Source: Listeria monocytogenes
GTDB taxonomy: Bacteria; Bacillota; Bacilli; Lactobacillales; Listeriaceae
Direction: 5' to 3'
Length of the DNA: 64,000 nt
Assembly: GCF_013282665.1 (NCBI RefSeq)
Contig: NZ_CP054041.1
Span: 558,001-622,000 of the forward strand
The position numbers and the translations under genes were made by a program. Positions 47,431 through 56,942 of this stretch are shown one piece after another; position 1 is the stretch's first letter, and the number at the start of each line of letters is the position of its first letter. The notes below the pieces were generated by a model. The model had not been told where the DNA came from. It saw only the letters and a list, made by a program, of their open reading frames with translations, and did no database searches.

Positions 47431-49575
47431 TTAATTGCCTATTGAATCAATTAAGTTTCCAATGCCATCAGAAACTTTTCCACCGAACTCTTTTACTTTA
47501 TCGGCGCCTTTTTTGATTGTTTCTCCAGCTTCATCGGCTTTTTCTTTCACACCACTCCAAAAGTCGCTGCCACTATTCTTTTCTTTTTCTTCTTCTTCTT
47601 TTTTCGTTGCGGTTTCTTGCGCGGCACTCTTCGTACTAAAGTCTGCTGATTTCTGATACTGTAAACCGCTATTCATTACGTAGTGGGCGAGGCTAGATAC
47701 ACCCGCAGAACTTGTCGTAGTTAGGTAATGTTCTTTGTCTGTTTTATCAAATCCCATCCAAACGGCTCCGACCAAGTTTGGCGTATAACCCACAAACCAT
47801 TGGTCTTTTGTACCACTTGTATCATCAAAAGGTACTTGTGTCGAACCTGTTTTACCAGCCATTTCATGACCAGAAACAGCTGCACTTCGACCTGTCCCGG
47901 TATTGATAACGTCTAAAAGCATGGAAGTCATTTCATTAGATACTGTTTCTGAAATAATTTGTTTTGTTTTAGGAACATTTTCATATACTGTATTGCCTGA
48001 TGGGTCAACTATCTTAGTAATAATATGTGATTCCGGTTTAGCACCATTATTAGCAAATGTCGCATACGCTGTTGCCATTTCAACTGGCGAAGCACCTTTA
48101 CTCATACCACCAAGGGCAAGCCCGAGAGTTCTATCTTTTTCAGGAACTGTAATTCCGAATTTCTCGACAGATTTTACGCCTTTATCAATGCCGATTTGAT
48201 CAAGTAACCAAACGGCAGGAGCGTTAATTGAGTTGGCTACAGCTTTATACATTGGGACTTCTCCGCTATAAACGCCACCCACATTGGTTGGAGTATAATT
48301 GCCTTTGTATGTTGTTTTTTCATCTTTTAGCATAGAGTCTACATCATAGCCAGATTGAAGCGCCGGTGTGTAAACCGCAAGTGGCTTCATTGTGGAACCT
48401 GGTTGGGCTTTCATCTGGGTCGCTCGGTTGAAACCACGGAAAACATGTTCTCCGCGTCCACCAACAAGCGCCCTAATTCCGCCAGTAGCAGGATCCATTA
48501 GGACAGCTCCCGATTGAACCAGTGTGCCATCATTTGCATTGGAAGGGAAAAGTCCGTCATTGTTGTATACTTTTTCTAAAGAAGTTTGATAGTTTTGGTC
48601 TAATTCTGTGTAGATTTTATATCCTTTTTGCATAATCTCATCTTGCGTTATATCTGCTTCATTTACAGCTTCATTGATAACTGCATCGATATACCACGGA
48701 TATTTATTCGCAAGCGGATCTTTTGATTGATCATTTAAAACTATTTTTGTCGCTTTGTATTTGTCGCCTTCTGCTTTTGTAATGGTTCCTGTTTCGACCA
48801 TCGCATTTAATACCATGTTGCGGCGATTCGTTGCTTTGTCAATATGATTGTATGGATCGTATGCACTTGGAGCTTGAAGTAGTCCGGCGATTGTCGCAGC
48901 TTCTGGTATGTTTAAGTCTGCTGCTGATTTACCAAAATATTTTAATGAAGCATTTTCGACTCCCCACTCTCCATTACCAAAGTAAGAGCGGTTTAAGTAC
49001 ATTTCCAAAATTTCATCTTTTGAGTAGGTTTTTTCAATTTCACGGGCCATAAAAATTTCTTTGGCTTTTCGTGTAAAGGTTTGTTCTTGCGTCAGTAGCG
49101 CGTTTTTGGCAAGTTGTTGTGTAATCGTACTACCACCACCAGAAATCCCACCGCTAGTGATTAAATTAACGCCAGCACGAGCAATCCCTTTCAAATCAAA
49201 ACCTTTATGTTCATAAAATTTTCTATCTTCAATGGAAACTACCGCATTTTGTAAATTCTTAGAGATTTTATTAATGGATACAAATGTTGCATCCGTGGAA
49301 GAAAGTTCTCCCGCTTTGTCGCCATCTTTATCGTAAATAATCGTGGCTGACTCTAAACCTTTCTTCAGCGCGTCTATGTCGGCAGATTTTGCTACTATAA
49401 CAAGATAAATGATAAAACTTAATAAAAATACAAGTCCAGCGAGTAAAAAAATCTTTCCGATATGTTTGTTTTTCCAGAAACGTCTAAATTTCTGCCATCC
49501 TTTGCTAATCCATTTTCCTATAAAACCAAAGAATAATTTTAAGTATTTAATAAGTTGCTGTTTGAATTTGTCCAT
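47431..49575 (-). CDS. pbpA2: Class A penicillin-binding protein (bifunctional transglycosylase/transpeptidase)
   Basis: 714-aa cell-wall synthase. A single N-terminal membrane anchor about 38-62, GT51 domain about 80-260 with the catalytic Glu in SIEDRKFYEHKGFD and the signature GGSTITQQLAKN, then a transpeptidase domain with SxxK in GSTMKPL (about 405), SxN in ANSINAPAVW and KTGST (about 590). The last 70 residues are a charged, low-complexity tail rich in Lys/Glu/Asp. From memory this is the L. monocytogenes enzyme once called PBP4 (PBPA2). Monocistronic. Confidence 0.94.
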   Translation of the reverse strand: MDKFKQQLIKYLKLFFGFIGKWISKGWQKFRRFWKNKHIGKIFLLAGLVFLLSFIIYLVIVAKSADIDALKKGLESATIIYDKDGDKAGELSSTDATFVSINKISKNLQNAVVSIEDRKFYEHKGFDLKGIARAGVNLITSGGISGGGSTITQQLAKNALLTQEQTFTRKAKEIFMAREIEKTYSKDEILEMYLNRSYFGNGEWGVENASLKYFGKSAADLNIPEAATIAGLLQAPSAYDPYNHIDKATNRRNMVLNAMVETGTITKAEGDKYKATKIVLNDQSKDPLANKYPWYIDAVINEAVNEADITQDEIMQKGYKIYTELDQNYQTSLEKVYNNDGLFPSNANDGTLVQSGAVLMDPATGGIRALVGGRGEHVFRGFNRATQMKAQPGSTMKPLAVYTPALQSGYDVDSMLKDEKTTYKGNYTPTNVGGVYSGEVPMYKAVANSINAPAVWLLDQIGIDKGVKSVEKFGITVPEKDRTLGLALGGMSKGASPVEMATAYATFANNGAKPESHIITKIVDPSGNTVYENVPKTKQIISETVSNEMTSMLLDVINTGTGRSAAVSGHEMAGKTGSTQVPFDDTSGTKDQWFVGYTPNLVGAVWMGFDKTDKEHYLTTTSSAGVSSLAHYVMNSGLQYQKSADFSTKSAAQETATKKEEEEKEKNSGSDFWSGVKEKADEAGETIKKGADKVKEFGGKVSDGIGNLIDSIGN

Positions 49576-49896
49576 GTAACTCTCCTATCTTCTACACGGT
49601 ATTAAATAAACTATACACACAGTTATACACGTATTTTACGTTAAAAAGCAACTTTGCGCCACCAACTTTAGACCGATTTTTGTAATAATTTTGTAATAAT
49701 CCATATTTCCTACATATTTATTAACCTCTTTTTTACAATTTCTTCATTTTAATGTTTTCAGTAATTCAAAAAGGGTAGATATTACTGTTACCATTACTTG
49801 TGTTTTGGTAATAATTATCAACTATATACTGTGTACAACAAGTAATGGCAGCAAATTTTACATGGATTCATTAATACGCCAGAAAGGAATTGGAAT
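49576..49896. other. Divergent intergenic region before the ArsC-like gene
   Basis: About 320 bp. The pbpA2 promoter should lie near 49600 but I cannot define it. A sigma-B-type promoter (49754-49778) faces right. The leader of about 115 nt contains GTTACC..GGTAAT repeats (49797-49820) that could fold. No ORF is visible. Confidence 0.5.
49754..49778 (+). promoter_or_regulatory. Sigma-B-type promoter of the ArsC-like/CDF operon
   Basis: GTTT (49754-49757), 15-bp spacer, GGGTAG (49773-49778). From memory this locus is strongly sigma-B dependent in L. monocytogenes, which supports the match. Confidence 0.72.
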
Positions 49897-50322
49897 ATGA
49901 CGCAAAAGCTGATCTACTTTTTATCACAAACGCATATTCGAAGTGCCATTGCTGAAGCCTGGGCGAAAAGACTTTCACTTAGCAATGTCAAATTCATTAG
50001 CGGTTCTTGGCATAAATCCAAATCAACACCATTTATTGCAGAAGCGTTGAATGAGTTTGCAATCGAGCCTCCTGAAAGCTTGTCTTATTCTCCTAGCTCA
50101 GAACTACTGGCAGATGCTGATCTCATTGTAACAATTTATGATTCTGCACATGAAACTGCACCAAAATTTCCAGCTAACATACAAGAAAAAATTATTTATT
50201 GGGACATTGATGATCCAGAACAAGAAATAGCGTTACCAAAAAAATGGGCGAGTTATCAAGAAGTATGTGATAACATTGCCTTATCAGTAAAAAATTTAGA
50301 GCACGTATTGATAGAGGCTTAG
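49897..50322 (+). CDS. ArsC/LMW-phosphatase-fold protein lacking the catalytic cysteine
   Basis: 141 aa. The sequence aligns with thioredoxin-coupled arsenate reductases and low-molecular-weight phosphatases: hydrophobic strand, P-loop, then RSAIAEAWAKRL. The P-loop, normally C-x5-R (FLCTGNSCRS), reads FLSQTHIRS (residues 8-16): Cys is replaced by Ser and the loop is one residue shorter. The second and third resolving cysteines are also missing; the only Cys is near residue 128. So reductase or phosphatase activity by the known mechanism is not expected. GAAAGGAATTGG precedes the ATG. First gene of a likely stress-induced pair with a CDF exporter. Confidence 0.88.
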   Translation: MTQKLIYFLSQTHIRSAIAEAWAKRLSLSNVKFISGSWHKSKSTPFIAEALNEFAIEPPESLSYSPSSELLADADLIVTIYDSAHETAPKFPANIQEKIIYWDIDDPEQEIALPKKWASYQEVCDNIALSVKNLEHVLIEA

Positions 50323-50330
50323 ATTTCGTT

Positions 50331-50357
50331 GTCCCGCCATTTGTAGGCGGGACTTTT
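50331..50357 (+). terminator. Hairpin between the ArsC-like and CDF genes
   Basis: GTCCCGCC / GGCGGGAC with a 7-nt loop and TTTTA. A short T-run and a 30-bp distance to the next start suggest partial termination within an operon. Confidence 0.7.
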
Positions 50358-50386
50358 ATGTTAAAAGAGAAAGGAGAACCTACATA

Positions 50387-51256
50387 ATGGACGGATACAA
50401 CGATTTAAAAAAGGCAGAGAAAGCGGCATTTTTAAGTATATTTGCGTATTTATTTCTTGCGGTTTTAAAAATAGTTGCTGGGCAATTAGGAAACTCTGAT
50501 GCCCTGTTTGCAGATGGTTTGAATAATACGACGGATATCGTTGCTTCCGTTGCCCTTTTAATCGGTCTTAGAATTTCTCGTATTCCACCTGATGCAGATC
50601 ATTCTTATGGACATCGGCGGACAGAAACTATCAGCTCCTTAATTGCTTCTATCATTATGTTTCTAGTTGGTGTACAAGTTATTTGGAGTTCCATTGTTCA
50701 TATTATTGAAAAAGAATTTGCAACTCCTTCTATGCTAACTGCTGTTGTCGCTCTTTTTTCTGGTATTTTTATGTATGCCATTTATTTATATAATCATCAA
50801 CTTGCGAAAAAAATTGATAGTCAAGCGGTGCGAGCTGCTGCGTATGATAATCGCTCGGATGCCTTCGTTAGTTTTGGTGCATTTATCGGTATTATTGGTG
50901 CTGTCCTTGGTGCTCCTTGGCTTGATTCCGTGACAGCCTTTTTAGTAGGTATTTTAATAGTCTATACTGCGATCAAAATATTCTACGATGCTGCCCACAC
51001 ACTGACAGATGGTTTTGATGTTTCGAAACTTGAGACAATTCATGATTTAATTGCTTCCGTACCTGATGTCAAAAAAGTAATTGACATCAAAGCGCGAATG
51101 AACGGCAACCGAATTTGGATTGATGCGACTATCGCCGTAGACCCAGAGCTAAATGTGGTTCAAAGTCATGAAATTACTGAAATCGTTGAACAAAAAATTC
51201 GAAATGAATACGAGGGGGCTTTTACTTTAGTTCACATTGAACCATTTTTTGAATAA
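50387..51256 (+). CDS. Cation diffusion facilitator exporter
   Basis: 289-aa CDF-family metal/proton antiporter. Six membrane helices in the first 205 residues; helix 2 has DALFADGLNNTTDIVAS and helix 5 has AAYDNRSDAFVS, giving the family DxxxD-type metal sites (here D..N-N-T-T-D and D-N-R-S-D), followed by HSYGHRRTE. A cytoplasmic ferredoxin-like domain (about 210-289) ends in FTLVHIEPFFE. The Asn in the first site resembles Mn2+- or broad-type members; the metal cannot be decided. AAAGGAG precedes the ATG. Confidence 0.92.
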   Translation: MDGYNDLKKAEKAAFLSIFAYLFLAVLKIVAGQLGNSDALFADGLNNTTDIVASVALLIGLRISRIPPDADHSYGHRRTETISSLIASIIMFLVGVQVIWSSIVHIIEKEFATPSMLTAVVALFSGIFMYAIYLYNHQLAKKIDSQAVRAAAYDNRSDAFVSFGAFIGIIGAVLGAPWLDSVTAFLVGILIVYTAIKIFYDAAHTLTDGFDVSKLETIHDLIASVPDVKKVIDIKARMNGNRIWIDATIAVDPELNVVQSHEITEIVEQKIRNEYEGAFTLVHIEPFFE

Positions 51257-51262
51257 TATTCG

Positions 51263-51291
51263 TTGTCAATAATGGTAAAGTCAACTATAAT
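51263..51291 (+). promoter_or_regulatory. Promoter of the CNNM/CorC gene
   Basis: TTGTCA (51263-51268), 17-bp spacer, TATAAT (51286-51291). It produces a leader of about 215 nt before the start codon. Confidence 0.85.
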
Positions 51292-51297
51292 TTAGAT

Positions 51298-51424
51298 TAA
51301 AGTATCATTTGCTGGGAGGGAATATTCGATGGGGCAGAGAAACTAATTCATATAAATTATCTAACTAGCATGAAAAATCAGCAGCAACACATTGGAGGAT
51401 TTCTCTTCCAGGGCGTTTTTTCTT
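51298..51424 (+). promoter_or_regulatory. Switch-like leader with intrinsic terminator, unknown class
   Basis: A domain of about 70 nt is closed by TTGCTG (51309-51314) and CAGCAA (51382-51387) and is followed at once by a terminator: TGGAGGA / TCTTCCA with a TTTC loop (51393-51410), extendable to 51388-51415, then T6 (51416-51421). GGGAGGGAA (51314-51322) can instead pair over nine positions (two G-U) with TTCTCTTCC (51401-51409), removing the terminator's 3' arm. This is the layout of a riboswitch or attenuator; it matches no class I know (not M-box, yybP-ykoY, T-box or ydaO). Confidence 0.5.
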
Positions 51425-51465
51425 CTATATAGATAGTTTTTTCATAAGCTTATTTATATTAAATT

Positions 51466-51515
51466 AGGAGGTGTTTGCCTTAGCAGAAACTATTTCTGTC
51501 AAGGCGATTTATTGA
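51466..51515 (+). promoter_or_regulatory. RBS-sequestering hairpin and displaced Shine-Dalgarno
   Basis: A near-consensus AGGAGGTG (51466-51473) has no ATG/GTG/TTG at 6-10 bp. Next comes a stem GCCTT-AG-CAGAAA / TTTCTG-TC-AAGGC (51477-51505) whose 3' arm contains the AAGG that serves the TTG start at 51512. A short frame GTG..TGA (51471-51515) overlaps that start (TTGA) and could couple translation. Confidence 0.5.
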
Positions 51516-52816
51516 TATTAACCATTAAATTTTTAATTATAGCTTTACTTATTGCTATATCAGCGTTTTTCGTGGCAACGGAATTTGCGATTGTTAAAAT
51601 GCGACCGAGCCGTTTAGACCAATTAATTGCGGAGAAAGATAAACGTGCGGTCCTTGCTAGACATATTTACAACCATTTGAACGCTTACTTATCTGCCTGC
51701 CAACTTGGGATAACAATTAGCTCTCTTGGACTTGGTTGGTTGGGTGAATCTACGGTAGAAGCGGCGTTACATCCGTTATTTAGCTTAATGGAACTTCCGC
51801 AATCAGCTATTACGATTCTGTCCTTCACGATTGCCTTTCTATTTATCACTTTCTTGCATGTAGTTGTTGGGGAACTTGTACCGAAAACACTGGCGATTGA
51901 TAAAACAGAGACAGTTGCACTTGCCGTAGCGCGTCCACTGCATATTTTTTATAAAGTGATGTTCCCGTTCATTTGGATTTTAAATGGTTCTGCAGTTTTC
52001 ATCGCGCGTCTTTTTGGCTTAGAACCTGCATCAGAACATGAAATTGCTCATACCGAAGATGAATTAAAAATAATCGTCGGCGAAAGTTATAAGAGTGGTG
52101 AAATCAACCAATCAGAATTTCGTTATGTGAATAAGATTTTTGATTTTGATGAACGAATGGCGAAAGAAGTTATGATTCCGCGAACAGAGATTGTGACCGT
52201 TGATACAGGTTCTACAATCGGGGAATTATCCGACATTATGCAAAATGAACGCTATACACGCTATCCGGTTATTGATGGCGATAAAGACCACGTTATCGGC
52301 GTACTTAACTTAAAAGAGATTTTGTCAGCATATGTTGAACATGGATCTAACCCAAGTTTTAGTATTGACCCGTATGTAAAACCAATTATTCGAGTGATTG
52401 AAACGATTCCGATTAAAGAATTACTTTTCCGGATGCAGCGTGAACGTTCCCATATCGCAATTTTACTTGACGAATATGGTGGTACTTCTGGGCTCGTTAC
52501 AGTAGAAGATATTGTCGAGGAAATCGTTGGTGATATTCGCGATGAATTTGATGCTGATGAAATTCCAGAAATTCGCAAAATCAAAGACGGTCACTATATT
52601 GTTGATGCGAAACTTCTTATTGATGAAGTAAATAATATTTTAGGTACTGAAATCGAGGAAGAAGAAGTCGACACAATTGGCGGTTGGTTCTTAACACAAA
52701 ATTATGAAGTAGAAGTTGGGGACGAAATTGATTACGATGGTTTTATTTTCCGCGTAAAACAAGGCGAACCTCATCATATTGAATATATCGAAATCATCAA
52801 AAAAACGAATGATTAA
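51512..52816 (+). CDS. CNNM/CorC-family cation transporter (HlyC/CorC)
   Basis: 434 aa. CNNM membrane domain about 1-180 (ISAFFVATEFAIVKMRPSRLDQL, three to four helices), paired CBS domains about 205-330 (MIPRTEIVTVDTGSTIGEL, LLDEYGGTSGLVTVEDIVEEI) and a C-terminal CorC/HlyC transporter-associated domain about 345-434. Such proteins export Mg2+ or Co2+ or affect Mg homeostasis. The start is a TTG with AAGG 7 bp upstream; this gives the N-terminus expected from homologues, but the strong AGGAGGTG further upstream is unexplained. It is preceded by a structured leader. Confidence 0.9.
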   Translation: MILTIKFLIIALLIAISAFFVATEFAIVKMRPSRLDQLIAEKDKRAVLARHIYNHLNAYLSACQLGITISSLGLGWLGESTVEAALHPLFSLMELPQSAITILSFTIAFLFITFLHVVVGELVPKTLAIDKTETVALAVARPLHIFYKVMFPFIWILNGSAVFIARLFGLEPASEHEIAHTEDELKIIVGESYKSGEINQSEFRYVNKIFDFDERMAKEVMIPRTEIVTVDTGSTIGELSDIMQNERYTRYPVIDGDKDHVIGVLNLKEILSAYVEHGSNPSFSIDPYVKPIIRVIETIPIKELLFRMQRERSHIAILLDEYGGTSGLVTVEDIVEEIVGDIRDEFDADEIPEIRKIKDGHYIVDAKLLIDEVNNILGTEIEEEEVDTIGGWFLTQNYEVEVGDEIDYDGFIFRVKQGEPHHIEYIEIIKKTND

Positions 52817-52818
52817 TC

Positions 52819-52859
52819 AAAAAGTAGCTATTCCTCTAATAGGATAGCTACTTTTTTTA
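52819..52859. terminator. Bidirectional terminator between the CNNM/CorC and LysR genes
   Basis: AAAAGTAGCTATTCC / GGATAGCTACTTTT with T7 on the right and A-rich sequence on the left. Confidence 0.9.
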
Positions 52860-53735
52860 TATACGATGCGCTAACATAAATTGTTTAAATTTCTCTGCTG
52901 CTGGCGTTAATGTTTGGTTTTTCGCGACTGCAAGATAAAAGAATCGCTCCCAGTTTGGGCTTCTAATTGGTAAGACTTTGACATCTACATAATTTAAAAT
53001 GGGCATATTCGGAACTACAGCAATTCCAAAGTTTTGTGCGACCATTCCAGCAATGACTTGGTCCACTTCAATTTCATATGCGATTTGATAATCGGCTCCA
53101 ATTTTTCTGAATAAATCATCGATAATTGGACGCAAACCACTTTTTTTCGAGAATGCGATATGCGGATAATCTACAGTTTCGATTAAATCAATCCAGTCTT
53201 TTCCAGCAAGCGGATGATTTTTAGGGACAATGAGCACTAATTCTTGCTTGGCAATTGGGGTAAAGTGAATATTTTTTTCATTTTCAAGCTTAGAACAAAT
53301 ACCAATATCAAATTTCTTTTCTTTCAGGCCTTGAATGATATCAATCGAAACACCCGTATGGAAAATAAAATCGATTTGTTTTTCTGGTTCGGTTTGGAGG
53401 AATTCTTGAACAAGCTTTGGTATTAGCGATGTGCCAAGTGTTTGCAAGAATGCCAAGTCAATCTGCCCTTCCCCATTCGCCGCTTTTTTAGTCGTCGCGA
53501 CACCCGCATCAATCATATCTAATGACTCTTCCACATAATCAAGAAATACTTTTCCAGCTTTACTTAACCCTATATTCCGCCCTTCTTTTTCAAATAAAGG
53601 GATACCTAATTCTTGTTCTAAAGAAGAAATTGCGTGACTTAAACTAGGCTGTGTAATCAGCAATTTTTCAGCTGCTTTTGTGTAATGCTCCATGTGCGCC
53701 AGTGTGACGAAGTATCGTAAATGGTGTAAATTCAT
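52857..53735 (-). CDS. LysR-family transcriptional regulator
   Basis: 292 aa. N-terminal winged helix (MNLHHLRYFVTLAHMEHYTKAAEKLLITQPSLSH read over residues 1-34, with the recognition helix QPSLSHAISSLEQELG) and a C-terminal periplasmic-binding-like effector domain (about 90-290). It is transcribed divergently from the five-gene metabolic cluster, the normal position for an activator of such a cluster. The effector is presumably a pathway intermediate; which one is unknown. It shows similarity to CynR/CitR-type regulators but no specific match. Confidence 0.92.
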   Translation of the reverse strand: MNLHHLRYFVTLAHMEHYTKAAEKLLITQPSLSHAISSLEQELGIPLFEKEGRNIGLSKAGKVFLDYVEESLDMIDAGVATTKKAANGEGQIDLAFLQTLGTSLIPKLVQEFLQTEPEKQIDFIFHTGVSIDIIQGLKEKKFDIGICSKLENEKNIHFTPIAKQELVLIVPKNHPLAGKDWIDLIETVDYPHIAFSKKSGLRPIIDDLFRKIGADYQIAYEIEVDQVIAGMVAQNFGIAVVPNMPILNYVDVKVLPIRSPNWERFFYLAVAKNQTLTPAAEKFKQFMLAHRI

Positions 53736-54890
<1,155 letters not shown>

Positions 54891-54958
54891 CCCACTACTC
54901 AATTATGTGAAATTGATAACGTAGTAGAAATACTCCCTTTGAAAGGAAAGTGTTATTT

Positions 54959-56884
54959 TTGAAATTTAATTCGATGTTTTCACCTATTGATATCGGGCCA
55001 ATGAAAGTGCCCAACCGCTTTGTCGTATCGCCAATGTGTAACAACTATGCAAATACAGATGGAACTTTATCAGATACTTCCCTTGCTTACTATAAAGAAC
55101 GAGCACTTGGAGGTTTTGGGCTTATTACTTTTGAAGCGACTGTTGTAGATGTGCGCGCAAAAGGCGGAGCAAATAAAGCTTGCTTGTATAGCGACCATCA
55201 AATTGCTAGTTTTAAACGAGTGATTGATGTCTGTCATGACGCTGGAGCAAAAATTTCTGTTCAATTACAGCACGCTGGACCAGAAGGTAATTCCAAAGTT
55301 TCTGGTTTCCCTTTAAAAGCAGCTTCGGCAATCGCCTCTGCTGCCGGACGAAACACACCAGAAGCCATTTCGAGAGAAGAACTTTATGAATTGATTGAGC
55401 TATACGGAGAAGCTGCTTTACGCGCAAAAAAAGCGGGTGCTGATGCGGTTGAAATTCACTGCGCACATGGTTATCTAGTAAGTAGTTTCTTATCCGCACG
55501 AACGAATAAACGTGTAGACGAGTTTGGTGGCTGTTTTGAAAACCGAATGCGATTACCACGTCTTATTATTGAAAGTATTCGTAAACGTGTTGGTCATTCT
55601 ATCGCAATCCTTTGCCGAATTAATAGCACAGATGGTGTGGAAGGTGGACTCAGTGTTCAAGATAGCGCAACCGTCGCAGCTTATTTAGAAGATTGTGGTT
55701 TGGATGGTTTGCATGTTTCTCGAAGTGTCCATATTCGCGATGAATACATGTGGGCACCAACCGTCTTGCATGCTGGATTTAGCTCTGATCTTGTAACACA
55801 AATCAAACGCGCTGTTTCTATCCCAGTAATTACTGTGGGTCGTTTCACAGAGCCGCATTACGCGGAATTAATGGTTCGTGAAGGCCGCGCTGATTTGGTT
55901 GCTTTCGGGCGTCAATCTTTAGCAGATCCAGAAACACCAAATAAAGCTGCAGCAGGAAAACTAGACGAATTACTTCCTTGTATTGCTTGTCTTCAAGGTT
56001 GTGTGGCTAACATGTATGCCGGAAAACCAATTACTTGCCTAGTAAATCCGTTACTCGGACGTGAATCTGAAGCTTACTTACCAAAAACTCCAAGTAAAAA
56101 AGTGATGGTTGTTGGTGGCGGCGTTGGTGGACTTTATGCTGGATGGATGGCCGGATCTCGTGGTCATGATGTGACAGTTTATGAAGCATCCGATATGATT
56201 GGCGGTCAAATGCGTTTAGCTGCCTATCCTCCTGGTAAAGGCGACTTAACAAACATGGTTCGTAGTTACATTAAAAAATGTGAACAGTTTGATGTCGAAA
56301 TTAAAACAAACACACCCGTTACATTAGAACTTATTCAAAAAGTTGCACCAGATGCTGTCATTATTGCAACTGGCGCCACTCCACTAGTTTTACCAATTCC
56401 AGGTATCGAGGATGCAGGATTGATTCATGCAGTCGACTTACTGGATGGAAAAGAGAAATGTGGTCAAAAAGTTCTTGTTGTAGGTGGCGGTATGGTTGGT
56501 AGTGAAACAGCTGCATTTTTAGGTGAGGCTGGTCATGATGTTACCGTGGTAGAACTTCGTGATGAAGTCGGGGCAGATGTCATTTCTGAGCACCGTAAGT
56601 TTCTTATGCGTGATTTCGATGAATATAAAATCAAAAGTGTTACTAATGCAAAAGTAACGAGTTTCTTTGAAGACGGAGTAACCTATTCCCTAGCTGACAA
56701 CAAAGAAGAGCGGATCGATGGTTTTGACTCTGTGGTTCTAGCAATGGGATCAAGAGCCTATAATCCGCTAGAAGAAGCTATTAAGGCAATTGTACCGGAA
56801 ACCTATGTTATCGGTGATGCTGTACGCGCACGCCGGGCACTTGATGCAACGAAAGAAGCACTTGACGCTGTATTACAATTATAA
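54959..56884 (+). CDS. Old-yellow-enzyme type Fe-S/FMN/FAD oxidoreductase (enoate reductase/BaiCD-like)
   Basis: 641 aa, same architecture as 2,4-dienoyl-CoA reductase and bile-acid BaiCD/BaiH. FMN TIM barrel about 1-330 (FSPIDIGPMKVPNRFVVSPM, active-site HCAHGYLVSSFLS), a 4Fe-4S cluster C-x2-C-x3-C-x11-C (CIACLQGCVANMYAG then CLVNP, about 340-360), FAD domain with VVGGGVGGLYAGWMAG, and an NAD domain with VVGGGMVGSETAAFLGEAG. It should reduce an activated C=C bond using NAD(P)H. The TTG at 54959 is favoured by spacing from AAAGGA; a GTG at 54950 overlaps the RBS. Substrate unknown. Confidence 0.9.
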   Translation: MKFNSMFSPIDIGPMKVPNRFVVSPMCNNYANTDGTLSDTSLAYYKERALGGFGLITFEATVVDVRAKGGANKACLYSDHQIASFKRVIDVCHDAGAKISVQLQHAGPEGNSKVSGFPLKAASAIASAAGRNTPEAISREELYELIELYGEAALRAKKAGADAVEIHCAHGYLVSSFLSARTNKRVDEFGGCFENRMRLPRLIIESIRKRVGHSIAILCRINSTDGVEGGLSVQDSATVAAYLEDCGLDGLHVSRSVHIRDEYMWAPTVLHAGFSSDLVTQIKRAVSIPVITVGRFTEPHYAELMVREGRADLVAFGRQSLADPETPNKAAAGKLDELLPCIACLQGCVANMYAGKPITCLVNPLLGRESEAYLPKTPSKKVMVVGGGVGGLYAGWMAGSRGHDVTVYEASDMIGGQMRLAAYPPGKGDLTNMVRSYIKKCEQFDVEIKTNTPVTLELIQKVAPDAVIIATGATPLVLPIPGIEDAGLIHAVDLLDGKEKCGQKVLVVGGGMVGSETAAFLGEAGHDVTVVELRDEVGADVISEHRKFLMRDFDEYKIKSVTNAKVTSFFEDGVTYSLADNKEERIDGFDSVVLAMGSRAYNPLEEAIKAIVPETYVIGDAVRARRALDATKEALDAVLQL

Positions 56885-56942
56885 TTTATTGTCCTGCTCG
56901 CCCAGACAAAAAGCGAGTAGGATTCATTCGGAGGAAAACAAA

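Noticed and set aside
51298..51424. M-box or yybP-ykoY (Mg/Mn) riboswitch before the CNNM/CorC gene
   Set aside because: The conserved blocks of those classes are not present; only the terminator/antiterminator logic is shared, so I left the class open.
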